From Saccharum officinarum (lineage: Eukaryota; Streptophyta; Magnoliopsida; Poales; Poaceae), in assembly GCA_020631735.1 (NCBI GenBank), contig CM036159.1:99006701-99070700 (forward strand): 64,000 bases of DNA. Direction: 5' to 3'. The notes under the pieces were generated by a model that was given only the letters and a program-made list of their open reading frames with translations, had not been told where the DNA came from and ran no database searches. Shown here piece after piece: positions 57,501 through 64,000 of the stretch. The position numbers were made by a program, and so were the translations under genes. Positions within the stretch are counted from its first letter, which is position 1; every line of letters begins with the position of its first letter.

Positions 57501-58866
57501 GCTCGCTGCTGCTCGGTGTCCGCGGCTCCGGTGCCCTGCGCTGCCGTTTCACAGGTTCTGGTGGCGGCGCCCGTCTCCCTCTTCTCCCTCTTCTGCCTCA
57601 CCTGCCTTCCATGCCGCCGCAGCACGGGCTGCGACGGAGTCGCCATGCGCCCTAGCCTGCTGACTGCCCTGCACCCCCTTCTTCCACCTCCGCATGCTCT
57701 CCCTCTGTCTCCCTCCTCTTCCCTCCCTACCACCCCTCTTCTTCCCAACCAGATACGTATCCACAAGGCTGATACGTATCAGCCCACGTATCCCTAATTC
57801 GCGAAAATAAAAAAAAATCGGATACTTCGAGGATACGTATCCTGGGCGTATCGGGCACGTATCCGTATCCGATACGTATCGGATACGCGATACGCTGCTT
57901 CCTGGACGTATCGGGGTAACGGAGCTAGAGACTGTCCTCGTGACTCGTGTTCTGTATGCCTGACACACACACAAATTGGTCTCGCAGTGGATCATACGGA
58001 GCTGACATCACACCCGAAAAGCTGAAGGACTTCCACAGGCGCCGGCTGCAGGTCCTTGCAAGTGCCGTTCCTGACCTGATTGCGTTCGAGGCCATTCCTA
58101 ACAAAATGGAGGCACAGGTACAGTACATTCTAAATCAGAGCTCCATGTGAATGAACTGAAACATGATAGTTCAAGAAACAAAGGTTTGAACTGAACTTGT
58201 GCATGCCCAGCGTTCAAACTAAGCCCTTTCTCTTGTAGGCATTGGTTGAGCTTCTGGAGGAAGAGAAGGTCCAGGTCCCTTCTTGGATCTGCTTCAGCTC
58301 TGTGGACGGCAAGAGCCTGTGCTCTGGGGAGAGTTTCGCAGACTGCCTTAAGATCCTCAACGCGAGCGAGAAGGTGGCCGTTGTAGGGGTGAACTGCACA
58401 CCACCTCAGTTCATCGAGGGCATCATATGCGAGTTCAGGAAGGTCTGCAAGCACCTCTACGCACAGCAGTTCCTTTCTGACATTTCATGCCATTTCTTCA
58501 GTTGTCTGGACATGATGACCTGTTATGTGTGCTTCTATTTAATCCATTCTCCCTTCTGTCTCCATCAGCAAACCAAGAAGGCGATTGCAGTTTACCCGAA
58601 CAGCGGCGAAGTTTGGGACGGGAGAGCGAAGAGGTGGCTGGTGAGTAGACACCACAATTTGCGCTCTTGCGGAACGAAAACAGGGAACTGATTATGTGAT
58701 GCATTATGCATGACAGCCGGTGGAGTGCTTGGGTCACAAGAGCTTCGACGCGCTCGCGAAGAGATGGCAGGAGGCCGGGGCCAGCCTCATCGGAGGGTGC
58801 TGCCGGACCACGCCTTCAACTATCAGGGCCGTTTCCAAGATCCTCAAAGGACGGACGGGACATTGA
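54517..58866 (+). CDS. HMT: Homocysteine S-methyltransferase (S-methylmethionine:homocysteine)
   Basis: Transfers a methyl group from S-methylmethionine (or AdoMet) to homocysteine, giving methionine; a cytosolic enzyme of the plant SMM cycle. Seven exons: 54517-54668, 56318-56374, 56506-56711, 57988-58117, 58239-58442, 58569-58640, 58717-58866, all with GT..AG introns and matching phases; about 323 residues, normal for the family. Motifs: VIDGGFATQLEALG near the N-terminus, EAGADIIISSSYQ, SIGSYGAYLADGSEY, IAFEAIPN, and the zinc ligands Cys in GVNC (about residue 235) and the CysCys in IGGCC (about 302-303). The expected ATG at 54517 is one base out of frame with the rest of exon 1, and a TGA (54504-54506) lies upstream in the coding frame, so there is no in-frame ATG. 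Either a G is missing from the GGGG run or this copy is disabled. Introns 1 and 3 carry insertions. Confidence 0.93.
54803..54928 (+). repeat. Direct repeat, copy 1, in intron 1
   Basis: gaaataaactattgctgcgc... to ...cgatctatatta; recurs with indels at 55496-55606. The two copies bracket the insertion at 54929-55495. Confidence 0.85.
54929..55495. mobile_element. Insertion in intron 1 with GATACG-type ends
   Basis: 567 bp, beginning ccgatacgccaatac and ending gtattggtgtatcctag, so the ends are inverted repeats of the form GATACRCCAATAC. Subterminal words gatacg/cgtatc recur in both orientations. No coding capacity. Instead of a short target duplication it is bracketed by 110-125-bp direct repeats. 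Confidence 0.65.
55496..55606 (+). repeat. Direct repeat, copy 2, in intron 1
   Basis: Second copy of 54803-54928, lacking about 15 bp internally (around tgttgctgatgatatttt). Confidence 0.85.
56794..57924. mobile_element. hAT-like non-autonomous element in intron 3
   Basis: 1,131 bp flanked by an exact 8-bp duplication ctagagac (56786-56793 and 57925-57932). The ends are imperfect inverted repeats (ctaagttgcacggatacg left, complement of cgtatcggggtaacggag right) followed by dense ggatacg/cgtatcc words in the first and last 100 bp. The middle (about 57040-57760) is GC-rich with overlapping frames on both strands and looks unlike the ends; it may be captured sequence. An 8-bp duplication is typical of hAT transposons. 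No transposase. Confidence 0.75.
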
Positions 58867-59593
58867 TTTGTTCATATTTGAGCTGTTGTTGCATTATGTC
58901 AGTAGCCGGAATAGCGTTCAGAATACGCATCGGGCTGTTCTTTCTTTCCCTTTCAATTTGGGCTCATTAAAAGAGGGTATCAATAATTTTGCAGTGTAAA
59001 AGTAATACTAGTTTGTAGTGTCGACTCACAGTAGTGCTTAGTCACCGATTCAGGTATGGATTTTAACAGTCAATGTTGATTGGGCATGTTTACCAGATCA
59101 AGTATGGATTTAAACGAGACTACAGAAATTTCTTATCCAATTAGTCTTGTGAAGAAAAGCTCAAAGTAGACATAGAATGGCTGTCTAACCAAGGTTATCC
59201 AAAAGAACCTGTGCAATAGAACCTGCTACCTGCATTTGCTAGACAGGCACAATACTGGCGAAATTGTCAACTTCGTGAAATGAAAATACTCACGAACGAA
59301 TTCAATTTACAATTTAGATATACAAGTGCCACGTTATTTCTTCAGAGAACTGCAACCTGAGTGCTCCATATCGCTACAAGTATATTCATCAACCGACCTA
59401 AACTGTCCTGGCAACAACCGAGATGACTATGGTCCAAACTACAGTGGCACACATAAATAGGTTACCGATCACTAGCCTAGTGAAGGTCAGATAAGTTGCA
59501 ATTCTTTCTGTACAACCTGAAGTTTATTTGGATGCATTCAGGACTATACGTGCTACTACAAAGTACATATTGTACCTATACACAACGGATCTC
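58867..59593. other. Shared 3' intergenic region of two convergent genes
   Basis: Only 727 bp separate the two stop codons. AT-rich with short frames only; presumably holds both 3' untranslated regions. No canonical AATAAA is obvious on the plus strand near 58980. Confidence 0.5.
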
Positions 59594-62500
59594 TCAATAA
59601 GGATCCTCCAACTTTATTTCAAGTTCAGCATCCCCAGTAGCTTCCAACAGGTCCACTATTTTCTTCGGACCATGAGTTGTGACTGATTGGCCCTCGGCAT
59701 AACCAGTCATTAGAAGCTTCCCTATCTTCGCCCTCCAATCAGCAACACATTTCTCAGTCCACCTGTCATGGACCACACGATCACGGTAGTTGACCATCGT
59801 GCCAAGCCCAGTGTTTCTTACCCAACCATATTCTTCCAAAACACGTGCTTCGCCCTCTGTTAAATCTTCACCAACCTGAAACATACAATAGAAGCACAAC
59901 AAAGTAAAAACTAAAAAGCAATGAGTTCTCATTTCTCAACCTAGCACACCTGGTTCTCAAATTCTCAATGCATTGTTCTAGAGAGATAATAAACATTGAG
60001 ACTTTTCTCTTATAATGGTTAACTACAGGACCTCATCTTAACTACTTTACATCAAGTGAATGCAAAGATTCTCAATTTTTTTTGGTTGGAAGAGGTTACA
60101 TAAGGAGTTGAACTAGAGCACGATTCAGAAAATCAGTAGCAAAGTCACATTCGTGTTTAACCATCAAATTCTGGAACATATAAATTTCACCTTAATCAGA
60201 AGCACATTATAGTGCGAAGAGACTGAAAAAGATAAACCAGTGCCTTTAATAGCCCATATACTCAGCCTTATACATCACTACATGGAGCGGGTGCTCCTAC
60301 TTGTCACCACGTAATCCCAGCCTCCCTGGTTAGGTCATAATCGACCCAGTTACACCATACAATCACTACTAGGTAGGTGAGTCAGCTCTTAACAGTTATT
60401 AAAATCTTGAAAAATAAATTCCATAGAAGCAAGAAGCCTTACCAGTAACGGCCTGTTTTCAATAAGAGCTGTCCTTCCACAGCCACTAAGCTTCATTGCA
60501 ACAACCAGCCTACGGATCTGCCATTCTATTGGAGTTGATTGGACCACCTCAAAGAAGTATGTTGCATAACCATATTCAGGACGCTCAAGAACTATCCTGT
60601 GTAAAAGATGAAAAGGACAACAGTTATAACAAGTCTTTAAACCATTTTGACAAGAAATATTGGACAAAGATCAATGAATAAGAGGCACCTATTATGGCTT
60701 CTAAATACAAAAATAAAGGATTGCAGATCCCTGCACCATCCCCATTCCACAGGACAGTCACGGAACTGAAGGTATCGTGACTACAAGAGAGAGAAAAATG
60801 AATAAAGCTCTCAAGTTAGCATGAAATGGAAACTTAATGGCTAGAGTATATCAATGCGACAAAAATACCTGCTCAACAAGAGAAATTAAACAGGATAAGC
60901 AGTAAATAGCCTTTTCCCCCCTTTCATATCTAGCTACTGACAGTAAATAGCCTTTTCCCTTCTTCGGAAATATCTGCACATTGAAATAAATAGCATTGTC
61001 AATTGAAGGTGATATTGTTTTATATTTAGTCCATATCACAAAAGATGGAACTACAGTACCTCGACAGAGATACCAAGTACATGCCTGTCTACTAAGTGTT
61101 ACATCAGTTACTTAAATGGCAATACACAAGTTTAAACTAGATTACAGAGTAGCATCTTAGCGTATGTCAAGGGGGATGCATGCAGAGCCCCTCCAGAGTC
61201 TAAACAGAGGTATATATTATTTAACCGTGTATATGGTCAACACAGCATTCACCAATGATCTTAACTATTTTCCAATTGTTGGTCTCAAAGCATTTTGAAC
61301 TTAAAATTTCCATATAGTAGTTATTTAAGATGCAAACGATCCAAACAGTAAGTGGCAGACTGGTACCAGATTGCTAGTGGTTCTTAAGTTCACTGAATGG
61401 CTTGCAATAAACCAATTTACATCAGCACTTGCAAGAAAATGGCATTAAACACTACTATCTACATCCTGAAATATAAGGAGTCCAAGTTTATCCTAAGTCA
61501 AACTGTATTAACTTTTACTAAATTTATATAAAAGAAATAGTTACGACATCAAATTAACATCATTAGATACATTATGAAATATATTTTCATAACTTACATG
61601 TTTGATGTGACAGATGTTGATACTGTTCTCTATAAATTTGGTCAAACTTTGCATGGTTTGACTTATGACAAACTTGGATCCCTTATATTTCAGGACAGAG
61701 GGAGTATATCTTAATCTAGTTGACAGGCTTACAGCACATCTTTTGGAAAACTGCTCAATCCGCTTCCAGTTACAGGAAAACTTAAACTATTCTAACTGTT
61801 AAAATTAAAATTTTCATGCCAAACCCAGCATCAGCACTTCAAAGTACAGGACCATATATAAATGTTGCAAGTGTAGTTTGTGACTCGTCATCAAATTGTG
61901 GGATTATAAATACACCAAATCAAACTGCCAGTGGTTCAGATAAGAAAATCATGTGTCATGCTAAGCACTGTTGAACATCTTACATTTGCAATGACGTTTT
62001 CAAGATCTTCAAAGTTACTTTCTGTAGAATCTTCTATCATTTCATTATCTTCTTCAGCACCATAAAGTTTGATTTCTTCAACAGCTATTCCTCTGTTTAA
62101 AAGAATCTGCACGACAAAAAGAAAATGCACCAGAGAGGATCACAGGATGAAAGATTTCCCAGAGTCTTATTATATTCATATATAATTATATTGCAATAAT
62201 AAATGATCACCTGTAGAAGCCCTGGAGCATCTTCATCAAGTGCCTTTTCAATTGAATCCCTGCACAGCATATTTGTAACCATAGTCCCCCACCAAAAAAA
62301 ACATGTAAACCTTAAAAGAAAAGACAAGTTACTAATAAAGCGTACGTGGCTGTTTTCTTCCTCCTTCGACGAGAACAGTAAGCAACACCCTCCTTAACAG
62401 TGTAAGCATCTTCTTCAAGCATTTTTTCAGTTGAATAACTGCAAAGATGCTATTCATAAGCAAGTTGTGCAGTATACAATAAAAATGAAACACGTCATTG

Positions 62501-63688
62501 ATGCAACATACCTTGTTTTCCTTTTTCTGCGTTGTTGGAAACTGAAAGAAACTTTCTCACATAAGCCAGGTAGCTCACAGTCAGTTAGTTCATCTTTTAC
62601 TCCTAAAGATGATACTGAGCCTTCGGCATGAGTAGAATTTGCTTGAGGAGATTCGGTAGGGCCAATCTCATAACCTTCTAATGCAGGCTCCAGTTTTACA
62701 TCAGCCAGATGAGCCCCTTCTTTTCTTGCAACCAGCTCACTGTTTTCACTCATACAAGTTGTAGTGTCACCTATCTGGTTTTTGGAAGCCTCCACTGGAT
62801 CATGACAATATCAAAGTTCACATAGGGATGGGTTAGTATGAGATGACATGCAGGAAATATTCGGGAAACCTGAGTTCCGTACATTAGCTTGTTTAGCAAT
62901 ACACGTTGCAGAATTATTGTTTTCTTAGACATTTAAATGGACACTAGGCATGACCAAGCAAGGAGTTGAGTAAATATAAGACATGTCATGTCCAACCTCA
63001 TAAGTTGGTTGTCATAGCCCATTAATTTAAAGAAATTGTAATTGTTTGTTTTTAGGACCATCAGGAGAGCAAGAAACTACACATAAGTAGAATTTACAGT
63101 GTAGTTGTCCAGTGCCCTATGAGTTTATGACATGAACTGCTTCCGCCAAAACATTCCCTAAAAGACATTTGGGTACCTGGAAGATCTTCACCAAGTAACC
63201 TCCTGTTGCTGTTATCATCCATGGGATTACTCTCTATAATAGGAGGTGCACAAGAAATTTCCTGTATGAAGTGTGATAAGGCCAAAAGACCAGGTTCTCA
63301 GAGGGGGGCAAAAAGGTAACAGAATCTCATGCTAGCTGGATGTAATTATTATTAATACAGTACAGCAAACAAATCTGTGTAAATATACAGCACCACAGTG
63401 AGTATTTTATTAATATTAATTGATATGTAAAACACATTTGACGCTAGTAAATTTAGATGTAGTTTCAACATTCCTTTTAATATCATTTTGAGTTGCAGCA
63501 GCTTGCCTCAATTACATTATTGTATTTTTGGAAATGGATCTCGTAAACCAGGCATGTCTCATCAATCTCAGTGACGCCATAAACAAATCCACTCAAAAAT
63601 TAATAGCAACATTCACTAAACAGGTTTGAATAATATTATAATTTCACACACCAGATTTGGATCATCTTTCTTGGTGTTTAAAGTATAA

Positions 63689-63739
<51 letters not shown>

Positions 63740-63958
63740 ACAAATAAACAAATAAAATGAAAATTGGGAAATGATAGTCATAGGTTCTAAGTAGATAGGA
63801 CCAGTGCTAATGTGATCAGATAGAATTGAGCAAGCCAAGAGCGTGGAAGTTTCTAGAAGTTTCATAGAAATGCATAACAATTAATCAGATAACCAAGATG
63901 TATCAACACCTGCAACATGCTGCATATATCTTCTTTGAGTATTGTTCCCTCATGATTT
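59594..63958 (-). CDS. Conserved plant protein of unknown function (5' end beyond the window)
   Basis: Ten exons on the minus strand with consistent phases and GT..AG borders: 63910-63958, 63177-63261, 62512-62794, 62346-62438, 62211-62259, 61984-62106, 60869-60973, 60689-60780, 60443-60596, 59594-59875; about 438 residues seen. The N-terminal part is acidic and low in structure, with two basic clusters (QQRRKRK, SRRRRKK) that could be nuclear signals. Then comes a helical part (EDAPGLLQ, LLNRGIAVEEIKLYG), an acidic spacer, and a folded C-terminal domain with GYLLSVARYERGEKAIYCL, a W-rich PVEWGWCRDLQSFIFVF and RPEYGYATYFFEVV. The last exon starts VGEDLTEGEARVLEEYGW and ends EIKLEDPY. The combination looks like a conserved single domain, but I cannot name it. 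No premature stops. Confidence 0.88.
61455..61704. mobile_element. Stowaway MITE in an intron of the minus-strand gene
   Basis: 250 bp with TA on each side (61453-61454, 61705-61706). The right end complements to the classic ctccctctgtcctgaaatataagg; the left end ctatctacatcctgaaatataagg is its degraded partner. Lies in the intron between exons 60869-60973 and 61984-62106. Confidence 0.88.
63686..63756. repeat. (AAAT)n microsatellite in an intron
   Basis: About 13 aaat units followed by variant caaat units (aaacaaataaacaaataaaat), in the first visible intron of the minus-strand gene. Confidence 0.93.
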
Positions 63959-64000
63959 CTGCAAGAAAAATTAAGTGAATGATGTTATGCATATAACACA

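Noticed and set aside
57074..57797. 180-230-codon frames on both strands inside the intron 3 element
   Set aside because: Overlapping low-complexity frames; the region lies within a transposon inside an intron. Kept only as possible captured DNA.
1..64000. CRISPR arrays, tRNA or rRNA genes, bacterial-type operons
   Set aside because: No regularly spaced repeats of the right size and no cloverleaf or rRNA signature seen by eye; the content is plant nuclear.

Overview
The window looks like nuclear DNA of a grass, probably a panicoid (Andropogoneae-type) species. The evidence is spliced plant genes with GT..AG introns, Stowaway and Tourist MITEs, chromodomain-type Ty3-gypsy elements with about 2.9 kb LTRs, SIRE-type Ty1-copia elements, and two 100-base N runs (25259-25358, 51156-51255) typical of scaffold joins. 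The species assignment is inference; nothing in the window names it.

Layout. 1-1410: the last exon of a plus-strand gene, with a 68-bp tandem duplication over its stop codon. 1922-51155: about 49 kb of nested retrotransposons. A minus-strand LINE tail (1922-2886) was hit by copia B (2887-16324, minus). Copia B was hit by gypsy 1 (3597-13815, minus, 5-bp duplication tcggc) in its LTR and by copia A (16325-25258, plus) in its pol. After the first gap, an old LTR (25359-25589 plus 37320-39175) holds gypsy 2 (25590-37319, minus, duplication actca), the most complete element here. A plus-strand LINE (39176-41628) carries a Tourist MITE and is cut by copia C (41629-46642), a gag-only element with no pol. 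The right LTR of copia C is cut by gypsy E (46643-51155), which runs into the second gap.

51256-64000 is gene space with small DNA transposons: a MITE remnant, a 923-bp fold-back element, two more MITEs, and then a seven-exon homocysteine S-methyltransferase gene (54517-58866, plus) with insertions in introns 1 and 3. Converging on it is a ten-exon minus-strand gene of unknown function (59594 to beyond 63958).

The two genes on the right look like real host genes. The methyltransferase is expected to remethylate homocysteine to methionine using S-methylmethionine. Its predicted start codon is one base out of frame with the rest of exon 1. Several retroelement reading frames are also broken by single-base deletions, often in short homopolymers, so part of this damage may be consensus sequence error. 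The least ordinary signals are an extra sense-strand reading frame between the 5' LTR and gag of gypsy 2, the pol-less copia C, and the CpG-rich palindrome arrays in the copia LTRs.
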